The notes beneath the pieces were generated by a model, which saw only the letters and a list, made by a program, of their open reading frames with translations, had not been told where the DNA came from and searched no databases. A stretch of DNA of 64,000 nt from Pseudo-nitzschia pungens. Taxonomy: Eukaryota; Bacillariophyta; Bacillariophyceae; Bacillariales; Bacillariaceae. Shown in pieces: positions 22,312-33,525 of the stretch (positions are counted from its first letter, which is position 1; each line of letters starts with the position of its first letter). The DNA is taken from positions 6,998,501-7,062,500 of the forward strand of contig CM074760.1 of assembly GCA_037355855.1 (NCBI GenBank), in the 5' to 3' direction. The position numbers and the translations under genes were made by a program.

Positions 22312-24693
22312 ATGGTCATCACGGGAATCATCCGTCCGCCACCAGACATTCGGGTGGTCGCCGATCGAACGGCCATGTTCGTGGCCAAGAACGGGCGGGC
22401 CTTCGAGGCGAGAATTCTCGGAAGCGCCAAGGGAAAGACGCCCAAGTTTGCCTTTCTGCAGACCTCGTCTCCCTTTCACGCGTATTACGAGGATCGGATC
22501 CGGCACTTCGAGTCGGGAGGGGGAACGGAAAGCGACGAGAAAAAGAAAAAGGCGGAAGAGGAAGAGAAGAAAGCCGAGGAAACGGAAGAGGCCGGCGCCG
22601 AGACCGCCGACGCTTCCAAACAAAAACCCGCAAAGGACAAGGTCACGAAACAAAAGGCGAGTGTCATGGATCCCGTAGCCAAGGCCTTGCTGCGGCAACG
22701 AAACTTTATTACCGATCACCTCAAAAAGGTACAGGAAAAGCGACAAGCGGCATCGGCGAACGAATCGGGCTCCGGGGGAAACGGCGAGGCGTCGGAGAAG
22801 GACGACGCCAATGGCAATGGCAATTCCAATACCAATACCAACGGCAACGCGAATAGCGCCTCGCTGCCGATGCCGGTCCCTCCCACACCGCTGGATGCGG
22901 TCCAGGTGGTAGCACCCTACCACCTGACACCGACGCAAATCGAAACGATCCAGTTGGTCGCACAATTCGTGGCGATGGACGGCAAGGGCGGATCCTTTTT
23001 GCCGGCCCTCGTCAACCGGGAATGGTCCAATCCAGACTTTGCCTTTTGCCAGCCGCGCAACATCCACTTTGCCTACTTTTCGGCCCTGGTCGATGCCTAT
23101 CGCAAAATCATTTCCGACTTTTCTTCGTCGGCAGCAGCCGCGGAACAAAAAACTGCTCCGGAAGCCGAGAACTCTTCGCCGCCGTCGCGAGAACCGACAT
23201 CCGGCGCGGCGACACCGTCGATGGAGGAGGTGGAGAAGGCCCTCAACGACGCGGCCTACCGGACCGAATACGAGCGAGAACTCGAACAGCGCCGCCAGAA
23301 TCAGCAGCAAAATTCCGGCGGTGCCATGGAAGAGGGAGAAATCGCCAACGCCATCGACTGGCACGATTTCGTGGTGGTGGAAACGATCGATTTCCCGATC
23401 GAGGAACGGGTCGACGTCGGCCTGTCCATGCTGCCCGCGACAACGGCAACGACCACCGCGATTTCCGCCGGGCGCGGCGCGGGAACGCAAGCCGCAGCGG
23501 CCGGAAGCAACGACGCGGACATGGAGGAATCCTCCTCGGACGACGACGGGGAGGACGACGACGCCGACGGCAACATTCGCGTCGTGCCGTCGTACACGCC
23601 CAGGGTGGTGGGGACCTTCGATCCGTCCACGGCCCGGGCCGTCGATCCGCTCACCGGAAAGAGCGTTTCGGTGGCCGACATGCCGGAACACATGCGCATC
23701 CAGCTGCTCGATCCAAAGTGGGCCGAGGAACGAAAAAAGTTCCAGGACAAGCAGAAAGACAGCAACCTGGTGGGGGGAGACGCGGTGGTGGCCAACATTG
23801 CCCGGCTGGCGGCGGCCAAGTCCGCTTCCGGAGGTGGGAGCAGCGGATATCCGGCGACCGCCAAGGCCCAAGCCTACGGCGGCAGCGGCGGCAGCGGCGG
23901 CAGCAGCAACCACAACAAGAACAACACGAGCAACGAAAAACACGCGGTGGGGCCCGCCGCTTCCGGTTCCGCGCCCGGAGCAATAGGACCAGCCACGGGG
24001 AGGTTGGACGCGAGACACCCGACGGGACCGCAGCAACAAGCTCCAAAGCGCCCGTACGGCGCACCCACCACGACCCACGCCGATGGAACGAGCCGAGCGG
24101 AGTCGCCGGCGTCGAAGCGTCCACGAACCACCGCCACGGGAGGTTCCGCATCCGCATCCGCATCATCATCCGCTCCGGCACCGCAACACAAGGTCACCGT
24201 TGCTCCTCCGGTGGTCACGCGTGCACCCCCGGTCGGCGCGGAGGCCCCGGCGCCATCGATGCAGCAGCCGAGGAACGACGACGCGCAACCTTCCGCCGCG
24301 GATCCTCCCCCGCCGCCACCCCCGGAAGGGGAAAAGAAGCCCCAGGAAAAGAAGCTCCTCCCGGCGGACGAATTCATTGCCTCGCTGGGGGGAGGAGCCA
24401 ATCCGGTGGTGGAGCTCCAGATCCGCATCCCCAACGACTCGTCCCAGCAAAACTGGAACTTTTTCGGGCAGACCCTGACGCTGACCGGTGTGGACGTCCG
24501 GTCGATCGTCAAGGACGTCAAGGGACTCCTGTCGAAGACCCACCTCAACGGCATGCCCCCCAACAAGATCCAGCTCAAGGCGACGGACGCGGCCGGAAAG
24601 TTTTTGAACAACAACACGAGTCTCGCGGCGCTGAACATCGGTCCGACGGCGCTGCTGGAACTGAGAACGAAACAGCGGGGTGGAAGAAAGTAA
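22312..24693 (+). CDS. SF3A1: Splicing factor 3A subunit 1 (SF3A1/PRP21)
   Basis: A single exon of 793 residues; ATG 22312 lies in CACCATGG context. Domain order matches SF3A1: a first SURP module (about 17-66, with FVAKNGRAFEARIL and FAFLQTSSPFHAYY), a second SURP (about 205-260, TIQLVAQFVAMDGKGGSF then FAFCQPRNIHFAYF), the PRP21 region with IANAIDWHDFVVVETIDF (about 343-362), a DPSTARAVDPLTG segment, a long Gly/Ser/Pro-rich linker, and a ubiquitin-like domain (699 to end) finishing in LLELRTKQRGGRK. The protein belongs to the U2 snRNP SF3a complex and bridges it to the spliceosome through the ubiquitin-like domain. The linker is GC-rich with simple repeats. It lies tail to tail with ISY1, another splicing factor. 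Confidence 0.95.
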   Translation: MVITGIIRPPPDIRVVADRTAMFVAKNGRAFEARILGSAKGKTPKFAFLQTSSPFHAYYEDRIRHFESGGGTESDEKKKKAEEEEKKAEETEEAGAETADASKQKPAKDKVTKQKASVMDPVAKALLRQRNFITDHLKKVQEKRQAASANESGSGGNGEASEKDDANGNGNSNTNTNGNANSASLPMPVPPTPLDAVQVVAPYHLTPTQIETIQLVAQFVAMDGKGGSFLPALVNREWSNPDFAFCQPRNIHFAYFSALVDAYRKIISDFSSSAAAAEQKTAPEAENSSPPSREPTSGAATPSMEEVEKALNDAAYRTEYERELEQRRQNQQQNSGGAMEEGEIANAIDWHDFVVVETIDFPIEERVDVGLSMLPATTATTTAISAGRGAGTQAAAAGSNDADMEESSSDDDGEDDDADGNIRVVPSYTPRVVGTFDPSTARAVDPLTGKSVSVADMPEHMRIQLLDPKWAEERKKFQDKQKDSNLVGGDAVVANIARLAAAKSASGGGSSGYPATAKAQAYGGSGGSGGSSNHNKNNTSNEKHAVGPAASGSAPGAIGPATGRLDARHPTGPQQQAPKRPYGAPTTTHADGTSRAESPASKRPRTTATGGSASASASSSAPAPQHKVTVAPPVVTRAPPVGAEAPAPSMQQPRNDDAQPSAADPPPPPPPEGEKKPQEKKLLPADEFIASLGGGANPVVELQIRIPNDSSQQNWNFFGQTLTLTGVDVRSIVKDVKGLLSKTHLNGMPPNKIQLKATDAAGKFLNNNTSLAALNIGPTALLELRTKQRGGRK

Positions 24694-25245
24694 ACCGGGG
24701 CCAACCAATCACAGCGAGCGCCGTGTGCATTGCGCTGTTGGTTTGGTATACTACCACAATGGGGATCGCAACAATCTTTTTAATCCGACATATCACGAGC
24801 ACGAATGCGAATGCAGTACTCACTACTTTTGAGAGCTCTTGTCTAGAACCTTGTTTCATAGTTTAGCTCACTGCAATTTGCGAAACACGCTAGAAGTCGT
24901 GTTTCCAATCGTTGATCGCCATCGTAGAGACACAAATGCTTGACGGCCGAAACGCGACTGCCAGGGTCCAAGAAAATGAATCGACCGATTGAGAGCTCAA
25001 TCCAATGGTTCTCCCGGTGCAGTGCGTCGCAAGATCGCTTTGTGGACGTCATCAAACAATATCGCGAGTGCAATGCTTACTAATTGTTCCGCAAACAATA
25101 TCCAAAACCAACGATCCCCTTTCATCGACGCCAGAACTACAAGAAACGCAGCTCCCAAAAGGAGAATCTATGAATTTTTCATGTGAATAATGAAGAAATG
25201 GATGAACGGTTGCAACCTCTTTGTCGTCTTTGCCTTTGCAATGAG
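24694..25245. other. Convergent 3' spacer
   Basis: About 550 bp between the SF3A1 and ISY1 stop codons. No gene supported. Confidence 0.4.
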
Positions 25246-26016
25246 CTACATTGAAAATCTTGCCAGAAGTGCCTTTTTCTTCTCCGCAAGCATGACTTGC
25301 TTCATTTCTTCCAGGGAGGGAACGCCAGCTAGGTAGTCGTCGGCTAGAAGCTTGTCCAGATCCACTTCTTTGGATTGCGCCGCCGGTCCGTTGGTGGTTC
25401 GCTGCTGCTTGGATTTGTGTTTCCGAAAAGCGTCTTCTTCCAATTCCAACAAAACCCCGTCCTCTTCGTCCCTCCATCCGAAATAGCCCACCCCCACGTG
25501 GCGATAAATTCCGTGCGGCCCGCGTTTTTTCCGATTCATGGCTCGCAGCTTCTCTTGCTGTTTCTCCAAGAGTTCCTTGACCCCCGGCAGGTCCTTGGCG
25601 GCACCGAAATACCGATACGTCGGACCGTGCTTCTTTCCGTTGTTGGTCACCGCCAGGAACTGAACATCGCCCTCCTCGATCCTGGCGGCTCTCTCGCTCT
25701 TGGTGTAATCGATCGTTCCGTTGCTCAGCTCGAATATCCGCTTGTTCCAGTGGTGCTTCTCGCGAAATTTCCGGTTGATCTCGTCGTTGAGATCCCGGAT
25801 CGTGTGCTCTCCCAGAGCCGGATTCTGGATCTTGGAGATCATTCCCGTGATTTCCCGATTGATCTGGTTGCGGTAGTATTCGGCGTCCCCCAGGTGCTCG
25901 CATTCCGACGCCAGCTTCGGTCGGTTCCCGCGAACATTCACCGGGGCGTTCCCTTCCTCCCGCATCTTGACCCATTTGTTGAGCATCGCCCGGGCTTTTT
26001 CGGCTGGCCGTGCCAT
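25246..26016 (-). CDS. ISY1: Pre-mRNA splicing factor ISY1
   Basis: A single exon of 256 residues. The hallmark N-terminus MARPAEKARAMLNKW is followed by RPKLASECEHL, a YRNQINREI helix, IQNPALGEHTIRDLNDEIN, and EKHHWNKRIFELSNG, in ISY1 order. A central PTYRYFGAAKDLPGVKELLE and a GYFGWRDEEDGVLLELE segment follow, and a short C-terminal helix ends the protein. ISY1 is a Prp19-associated (NTC) component that holds the catalytic centre of the spliceosome during and after the first step. Its length is near that of other members. The ATG at 26016 gives the conserved MAR start, so the start is secure. Confidence 0.95.
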   Translation of the reverse strand: MARPAEKARAMLNKWVKMREEGNAPVNVRGNRPKLASECEHLGDAEYYRNQINREITGMISKIQNPALGEHTIRDLNDEINRKFREKHHWNKRIFELSNGTIDYTKSERAARIEEGDVQFLAVTNNGKKHGPTYRYFGAAKDLPGVKELLEKQQEKLRAMNRKKRGPHGIYRHVGVGYFGWRDEEDGVLLELEEDAFRKHKSKQQRTTNGPAAQSKEVDLDKLLADDYLAGVPSLEEMKQVMLAEKKKALLARFSM

Positions 26017-27574
26017 GGTGTGTCGCGTTTGTGTATTGTTGCGAAACTACGAAGCGGGTGATCTACGGTCCTCGTTTTATCTGTTCTCTGTATTACAATG
26101 CTTGCGCTATTGATGCCTTGACTGGGCTCGGGTTTCTTTTGCTCTGCTCGGTAGCTGAGTAGTGATGTACCGGTATGATGGGCTGATGTTGATTGTTGAT
26201 TGCTGTCGTTGTGATGGGAGACAAGAGATGGAAGATGGACGTTGGAAATGGTTGTAAAACGGTGCTTTCTGACCCTTGACAGTGATTCCCGGGTGAATAG
26301 TGATTAAAATACCTTTTTGACCACGCCCTTGAATTCTTTCTCACCATGTTGCATTGTACTGAAGATCGTAATCATAATCATCATGAACAACAACAACAAA
26401 AACAAGGACAAAGAGGTGTTGCGAAGGAAACGCATGCGCACTATACGAATCGTCATCACAGTCGACATAAGAACAGTGCGCCAAAGGGAAGCAGTTCAGT
26501 GTGATTCAGATGATGGACACATTAGACTGCCCCAAATACTAAGACAGAAGGATTTTAAAAGGATACTGATCCGTTATGATTTCCATTTTAAGATAGAGTT
26601 TCTACTTGGATTGAGAAAACTTTTCCCGATCGTCATCTAGGAACAAATTACTTTGTCAACCGAGAAAAAGAGAGGATAGCTGGAATTGGAACGAAGAGAG
26701 AGGGTTGAGATTCATGTAGCAAATGGGATTTTGTGCGGTGTGAGGAGAAGGATGAATATGAATCTGACATGGTCAGTTGTTAGTTTGATTTCTCATTTAG
26801 AACGCAATTGATCCGTCCAGTACAGAATGCCCAAGCATTTCTTCCATGACAAATAATAGTACTGTGAATCGAGGCCGCGCCAAACTAATACAGTGAGGAT
26901 ACACATTTCAAAAATTGAATGAAGAAATGACTGAATCGGTTTGTAACTTTGTAGAAATTCCTTTTTCAACGAGAAAACATCAACATCGGACAATGTCCAA
27001 GAAGCTGATGCACGTTCTCTGCGAGGGAATGCCGTGAGCTGCTGTACGTCGTTGCAACGCTGACTGACACGATAGCGTTGGGGAACTTCCCGACTGCCAT
27101 CGTTAGGACGCATATACGAACTTGCCCCTGAAGCCATCACAATCTAGCTTGAATTGCTCGATAGTACAGAGTTAAAATACTTCGTAATGAACATGAGTTG
27201 CTCGCTATTTTGAAGAAAGCCTTTCTAGTTTTTGTCACCTCCTCTCGAGAATGCCTCAAGTCTTATCTGTCTTCTTTGTAAACATTCTAGTCTTACTTGA
27301 TTCTCACAGCAGTAGAGTAGTTGGAATATTGTCAATCAAGGGACAAATCCTGTGTGGCATTATTCTTCCAAATCATCGCCAATTACAGACATCAGAAAAC
27401 ATGCAATCCAAACGATGTTCCGCATTCGACCTAGCTTCCGCTTCATTGCCGTTGCTCGCTGCTGGGCATAATACAATTGCAACACATCACAATATCGAGA
27501 ATCCACTGCGCAGAAACATCGAAACCCCTTCCCACTATTTTGCTCGAACCAACTAGCTTCTAGGGTCCGATCCC
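26017..27574. other. Intergenic region
   Basis: About 1.55 kb. A 114-codon minus-strand ORF (27137-26793, starting MASGASSYMRPNDG) has no recognisable domain and is the only candidate; I give it about 0.15. A TACTTCGTA motif lies at 27178-27186. Confidence 0.4.
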
Positions 27575-28420
27575 TTACCAAGACGCGGCGTATGCCGCAG
27601 CATCGTCCAACAGTTTTTGCATCTGGGCCTGGAACATTCCTTCGTTGTATCCGTTCTTGGTTGGATTTCGTCGGCAAATGGCCGTGTTCAGTCCGAAGGT
27701 CGCAAACGACAGCCACAGCGCGTACGGTACCAGCAGAAAGCTAGCAATAGGGTCGACGGCGTGAAACAGCGGAATGATTGCAGCCAGAGAACCGACCAAC
27801 AAGTAACTAATGATCAGACCGAGTCGGAACTTCTGCAGACCAAAGAAGACGGGAGCCCACGTTAGGTTGAGAGCAAAATGCGCGAGCCACAGCTGAACCA
27901 GGGGATTGCAGATCGGAGAGGAGGCGGAGGAAGAAAGCTTCGAAATCCTCGACACTGCCAGTCCCATGCAAGTGTACAGAAATGTCCAGACCGGACCAAA
28001 CAACCTATCCGGAGGTGTCCAAGGAGGGAGATCGATTTTTCTGTACCAGCCACCCTCTTTTGTTCCGTGAACGACGAACGGAACACCAAAAAATGGGAGG
28101 GTCGTGTGCCCAAGAATCCACCACAGAGACGCCGGAATCGCGTTCAACTGGTGTGCATTATTTCTCCCGCTGCAATTGTTCGCATTCGTCAGGCGAGCAA
28201 TACCAAAATTTGTTTTCGGATTATTCGGGACATGCCTCTGCCGTTGTTCTTTTTTCGCAGCGCCGTCAACGATGGGGTGGCCTGCAACACTATATCCGAT
28301 CAGTGGTTGGATGGGAGCAAAACCGTGGACTGCAAAGTTGTTGTTGTGTGTCGACAACAGAGCGAACGAAGCAATGAGAGGAGCCAGTGCTCTTCGTGAT
28401 GGAAAGAGGCAATGCACCAT
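27575..28420 (-). CDS. TSPO: TspO/MBR family membrane protein, possibly plastid-targeted
   Basis: 281 residues from ATG 28420. The N-terminus is hydrophobic (LAPLIASFALLS) and reaches VHGFAPIQ, which resembles the diatom plastid cleavage motif (ASAFAP type) with Gly before Phe; this would place the protein in the plastid envelope or thylakoid. The TspO/MBR domain starts about residue 95 and has five predicted membrane helices with the family signatures GGWYRKIDLPPWTPPDR, FGPVWTFLYTCMGLA, LNLTWAPVFFGLQ and VPYALWLSFATFGLNTAI. TspO proteins bind tetrapyrroles and sterols and affect porphyrin handling and stress responses. The tail after the last helix, about 25 residues, is longer than usual. 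Mitochondrial or secretory location is an alternative. Confidence 0.88.
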   Translation of the reverse strand: MVHCLFPSRRALAPLIASFALLSTHNNNFAVHGFAPIQPLIGYSVAGHPIVDGAAKKEQRQRHVPNNPKTNFGIARLTNANNCSGRNNAHQLNAIPASLWWILGHTTLPFFGVPFVVHGTKEGGWYRKIDLPPWTPPDRLFGPVWTFLYTCMGLAVSRISKLSSSASSPICNPLVQLWLAHFALNLTWAPVFFGLQKFRLGLIISYLLVGSLAAIIPLFHAVDPIASFLLVPYALWLSFATFGLNTAICRRNPTKNGYNEGMFQAQMQKLLDDAAAYAASW

Positions 28421-29308
28421 AATCGAAAGGGATGCGATGGTATGAAGAAGTATGTGTGTGAGAAGAAGAGTACAGTACCGGTATGTAGCAGGATCGGGAA
28501 AGCCAGTGGAAGCGTTTGGTTTGGACGATCGAGTCGTGATGAGTGAAAGATGTTGTTCACAGCGCAGGGTAAGATTACGGTGGGGTACAAAAGAGGAGAA
28601 GATCTTTTCTGATTGGGCGCCTGGGCGCTTCCAAGTTGCGCTTTAGTTGCTGTCTCCCTTCGTCCCTTCGTTCTTCTTCGGTGATCACATGAAATCGGAA
28701 GTTGATCAACGATAAGTGTCAAAAATATCTTATTTTGGATACAAAGGTTGAAGGTATGGTCATGGATATATAAAAGGTATGAGGAATTTCCGACATGATA
28801 AATGCGTTGTTGGTCGAACAAAAACCTGAGACAGTTCATCACCATCGTATTTTTTTGTCCACTCATCATCTCATCTCGATCGAGTATTACGAGTATTTCA
28901 TTCATTCATGTTGATCATAGAAGCTCAAATCCTTGTTGCAGAGTCAATAGGCATCGTTCCAATCCATCCCCACCACAAATTCTCGGACCATACAAGGCAG
29001 CAAATAATGGAATCAAAAACGGCATGCTGTCTGTATCAACCAAGCAGCTGTGAAAAACCACAATAGCGAAGGACATGATAGGAATCACAAACGAAAACAG
29101 TAATCGAATAGCAAATTCAACTCCAGAGAAACGAAACCTTTCTCCCGATGTATATATGAATCAATGCAAGACATCAACTGCCAATGGAGAAAACATGATT
29201 TTGAAGCTACGAAATTCAGGACGGGTAATCTTTTACTCGACAAAGTTCACAGCGGCGAGCTTGCGTGTTGTCCGAACTTAATACAGCCGAATCGATTTTC
29301 GATCCTTA
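28421..29308. other. Intergenic region
   Basis: About 890 bp between the TspO start and the MCM5 stop. No gene supported. Confidence 0.4.
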
Positions 29309-32300
29309 TTATTTTATTCGTTTGAGGAGCCGGCCCTGGTTTCGTTCCAGCAATTCTCCGCGCTGCGCCATGGCAGACAAAACCCGGACCATGGTCATGA
29401 AATCGTATCCCTGCCCCGACCCCTCCTCGATCAGTTTTTGTTTGTTGACCGTGCTTCCGATGGCCAATCGGCACCGCAAAAATCCCTGCGCGCGGTCGAA
29501 TTCCTCCCGGTTGCCGGCGTTCGATCCGCCCAGGAGGGAGGCCCCCCCCGAGAGGTTGGCCTGGTCGGCCGAGTTGGCGGCCATGGTCGATACCCGGAAC
29601 AACCGCAGCGCCTCGTTGACGTCCTCGATCCGGACCTCCGTGTCGAGCCGGATCTTCGCCAGGCTCTCGGAGATGCGGACCAGGGCCTCCAGCTGGCGGA
29701 CCGTGATGGGGATGGTGGCCTGCGCGTCTTCCCCGAGCGACTGGAGGGTCGCCTTGCGGACGTCGTCCCGGATTTTCACGTAGGAGCTGGTCAGGACCTG
29801 GCCGGCTTCTTCGGACAGGGTCGGTTGGCACTTGGACTTGCAGTATTGGATGTATTTTTTCATGGAGGGCACGTCGAGTTCGCCTTGTCCCGTGGTGGCG
29901 ACCCGCATCACGTTTTCCGCAATGGCCTCGGGGGAGTTGCTCTGCGCTTCCGATCTGCGGGGTGCGGTCGCGAAAAAAAGGAATGAAGGAATCGATCGCA
30001 ATGACGAGGAAGCATGCACGAGACCGCAAATTCAGTAAACACACCGAATGGAACGCGTACAAATACCGTGCACAGGCACGAGCACTATTTTTTGTCCTCT
30101 CTCATAGAACACACAAACAAACAAACAAACAAACAAACACCACACAAACAAACAAACAAACCCACACACAAAACCCACCTCGCGCGCTCGGCAGCATCGC
30201 CGCCGTCGTCGCCATTGCTTTCGCCGTCGCCGTTGCTTTCCGCTCCGGCCCCCAGGCCCGCCAGGAATCCCCCCCCGGAAGCCCACGCGCCGCCGCCGGC
30301 GTTGCCCCCGGGAGCCCCCCCGCGGATGTGGACCCCCATGACGTGCCGGCAGATCATCAGGTCCCGCTCCTCCTCCCGGACGTCCCGCACCAGAAAGATC
30401 ATGTCGAAGCGCGACAGGATGGTGGTCATGAGGTCGATGTTCTCCGAGGCCGACTTGAGGTCGTCGTACCGCCCAAAGACGGGATTGGCGGCCGCCAGGA
30501 CGGCGGACCGGCTGTTGAGGACGGTGGTGATTCCCGCCTTGGCGATGCTGATGGTCTGCTGCTCCATCGCCTCGTGGATCGCGACGCGGTCCTGGGGCCG
30601 CATCTTGTCGAACTCGTCGATGCAGACGATCCCGCCGTCGGCCAGGACCATGGCGCCGCCCTCCAGATAGAACTCCCCGGAAGCGTTCCGGACCACCGAC
30701 GCCGTGAGCCCCGCCGCGGAGGATCCCTTTCCGGACGTGTAGATGCCGATGGGAGACGTCCTGCCGACGAACTTGAGGAACTGCGACTTGGCCGTGGACG
30801 GATCCCCCAGCAGCAGGACGTTGATGTCCCCCCGGAGGCGCATCCCGTCCGGGAGGCGCTTGCGGGTCCCGCCCAGGAGCATGCAGACCAGGGCCTTCTT
30901 GATGTCGACCGTGTACGAGCCCTGGATGCTGGGGGCCACCGACCGCGTGAGGATCTGGTAGGCGTCCCCCCGCTTGGAGAACCGCTGGAAGGCTTCCTCC
31001 TCCGCCGGCGTGAACCGGGCGGCCTCCCCCGAGGCCTGGTCCCGGGACATGCCGACGCAGCGCAGGTAGACCTTCTGGACGGGGGTCCTCGCCCCGCCCC
31101 TGCTTCCGCCGCCGGAAGGAGCGGCCTGCGACTGGAAGAGCGTCGGGACGCAAAAGAGACTCACCCGCGTCCCCGGCGGGGCCCGGTCGACGAGTCCCTT
31201 CTCGACCGCCACCATGACGCTCCGGGGCATCTCCCCCGTCGGGACCCGCTCGGGCGACTCCTGCAGCTTGAGTTTCTGCCGGTCGCTGAAGAGGGACTCG
31301 TCCGCCACGATCGAGTACGGGTAGGCCCCGCACTCCTTCGGTTCGATGCCCTGGCAGCGCTGGGGGAGGGGGACGCTCCCGTAGGGGCCGTCCGTGGCGG
31401 TGACCGTCCGGGTGTCCATGCAGCGGTTGCAGCGGACCGTGAGGCGGACGGCCCGGACCTGGACGGGGGTGGCGCTGATGACGATGCCCGGGCACTTGAT
31501 GAGGCGGTTGATGTGCTGGCTCTGGATCCGGCGGAGGGGGGTGGTGGCGAGGTTGCCCCCGAGGAGGACCTGGATGGACCACTCGGTCGGGTTCGCATCG
31601 TTCTTCTTGTTGTCGTTGTTGTTGTTGTTATTATTGTTGCTTTCGTTGGAATCGGGATCCCCGGTGTCGTTTTGCGAGTTGGGCTGCGACGACGATGTCG
31701 CAGTACCAGTACCAGTATCAGTATCAGTCCCAGTCGCCGACGATTCCCTTAGGTCGTAGAGCAGCGAATCGAGGGCCATTCCGGCCGCCACCTCCAGCTC
31801 GGGCAGGATCGCCGACGGGGATTCCCGCAGGTATCCCAGGAGGGATCCGTCGTATTCCCCCAGGTGGGCGACATCGACCTCCAGCATCATGGGTTTGTGG
31901 CGTGCCTCGGAATTGGTCCGGGCGCCGCTCGAAGGGCCTCCGTCGTCCCGTTCCTCGTTGTAGGCGTCGGCGTCGGCGTCGGCGTCGGCGGAGGATGTTG
32001 CCCGCGGGTCCCTGCTTCCGTGGTTCGACAGGCGGCGGTGCATCCGCAGGAGCTTTTCCCGGTAGACGTATCGGGAGGTTCCCAGGCGGTAGTGTCCTGC
32101 GGAGCGGAACGGACAACGCGAGGCGAAGAACGGGTGTGGGTGAGAGAGGGATTGCGTGATTCCTTCAACATTCCGACACACACACACACACACACATACA
32201 TACACCGTGTTGCTCGTCACTGTCAATATCACAATTGCTATTGCTACTGCTATTACTACAACTACTTACGCAGGAATTCCTTAAAGTGCCTCCGAACGGC

Positions 32301-32468
32301 ATCCATGTTGACATTGTCGGCCGAGCCATCGCCGGCATCGTCGTTGTTCGATCCGTTGCCGTTGCCGTCGTAATTGTCGTCGTCGTCGTCGTCGTCGTTG
32401 CCCCGGCCCTGCGGCCTTCGCTGGAGCTGCTGGTGTGTGTAATACAAGCGGGTCTCGTCGAAATCCAT
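29309..32468 (-). CDS. MCM5: MCM5 replicative helicase subunit
   Basis: Three exons, 32468-32270, 32096-30179 and 29954-29309, join in frame (introns of 173 and 224 bp, donors GTAAGT and GTGGGT) to give 920 residues. Exon 1 ends FKEFLR and exon 2 resumes HYRLGTSRYVYREKLL, the MCM5 N-domain. A Cys4 zinc site begins at CNRC (about 287). The AAA+ core has Walker A GDPSTAKSQ (about 496), Walker B CIDEFDK (about 555), arginine finger SRFD (about 626), and the invariant EAMEQQTISIAKAGI. The joint of exons 2 and 3 reads AERARSEAQSNSPEAIAENV, entering the C-terminal winged helix. MCM5 forms the MCM2-7 ring with MCM2 and MCM3. It is about 190 residues longer than usual because of insertions, including ADADADADA, NNNNNNN and Gly-rich stretches. 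Confidence 0.95.
30111..30161. repeat. CAAA tetranucleotide repeat in MCM5 intron 2
   Basis: Two blocks of CAAA units lie within about 70 bp of the donor. The sense strand reads (GTTT)n. Confidence 0.95.
32176..32196. repeat. CA microsatellite in MCM5 intron 1
   Basis: About ten AC units inside the first MCM5 intron; a GU run on the sense strand. Confidence 0.95.
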
Positions 32469-33525
32469 GGTGGATTAGTCGTAGTAGATCTAACTTTGCT
32501 CCACCTTCTCGTTGTTGCGTGTTCCTCGTTTTCCTCCTCCGAACGGTTTCGAAAGGTATGGTAACTTACGCGCAGCGGTACGTGTACGGCACTCTCCGTG
32601 ATTCTTTCGGGGGTCTCTTCCCGGAGGCACGAGTTCCTGTTCTATCGATCGGTTGCGAACCGTTTGTCTTGCCCTGTGATTGATGATTGGTGATTGATGA
32701 TTGGTGATCGATGATTGATCCAATACGGTAGGATGGAGTGATCGTATGTTATATCAGCAACCGGTAGGATAGTGGTCGAATTAAAACACTAACAGATTCA
32801 AATGAAACAGAAAAATCACCTCTCTCACGGTCGGTACATAAGTTTACCCAAATTATGGTTGCACTCGTAGTGCATTTGATGAGATGCGGTAGGCAATGCG
32901 TATTACCAAGGGTGGTAAGGCTTAACCTCACCGTGATTTCGGCGCGCGCAAATAGATTTGCAAAGCCGTCATTTTGCTACTTTTTTGTTTCGCGCCAAAT
33001 AAATTTTGTAGTAGTAACCTTAACCATTTGAGATTTGCAAACCGTTCAATCGATCACTTGTGTAACATACCGCTGAGTTAAGGTTAACCTTAACCTTAAA
33101 CCTTGTGATGTGATGTACGAGTTTGGTACCGGTAGGTAATTAGATAAAGAAGGTAGGAAGCAAACAGACCGTTCTAATCGAATTCGAGCTATTTGTTCGA
33201 TAATTCCCATGATGGAGTTCGCGACAAGCACCGTTGGTATGGAAGGTTTGGATAGGATTACCGTAAGGCTTAGGTTGTTTGTTGTTATTGATGAGCGAAC
33301 ACCGAGCAGCAGCAAGCCAACAACACCGCCGACGACAACGGCACTAACAACGTAGTAACTACCGCGCGATACGAGTACAAATACGTAACGTACAGTACCG
33401 TACCAGGTAGAGCCATCAACACACTCACAACAACAACAACAACAACAACAACAGCAACAACCTTGGTCGAGTCGAGTCGAGTTGCCTCGTCGTTGGTGTG
33501 CGTGTGTGTTTTTGTGTTCGTTATC
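32469..33525. other. Divergent promoter region
   Basis: About 1.05 kb between the starts of MCM5 (-) and the small mitochondrial-type gene (+). It holds overlapping tandem copies of GATTGATGATTGGTGAT-like sequence (about 32678-32720), a GTAACCTTA motif at 33015-33023, a mirror-like GGTTAACCTTAACC cluster around 33080-33095, and a CAA run at 33428-33452. No gene supported. Confidence 0.45.
33428..33452. repeat. CAA microsatellite
   Basis: Eight CAA units about 75 bp upstream of a start codon. Confidence 0.9.

Noticed and set aside
23022..24866. 614-codon ORF overlapping SF3A1 in another frame
   Set aside because: Arg/Pro-rich shadow of SF3A1; no domain.
29962..31752. 596-codon ORF on the plus strand
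   Set aside because: It is antisense to MCM5 exon 2, whose motifs are unmistakable; the long open frame is a by-product of GC-rich codons.
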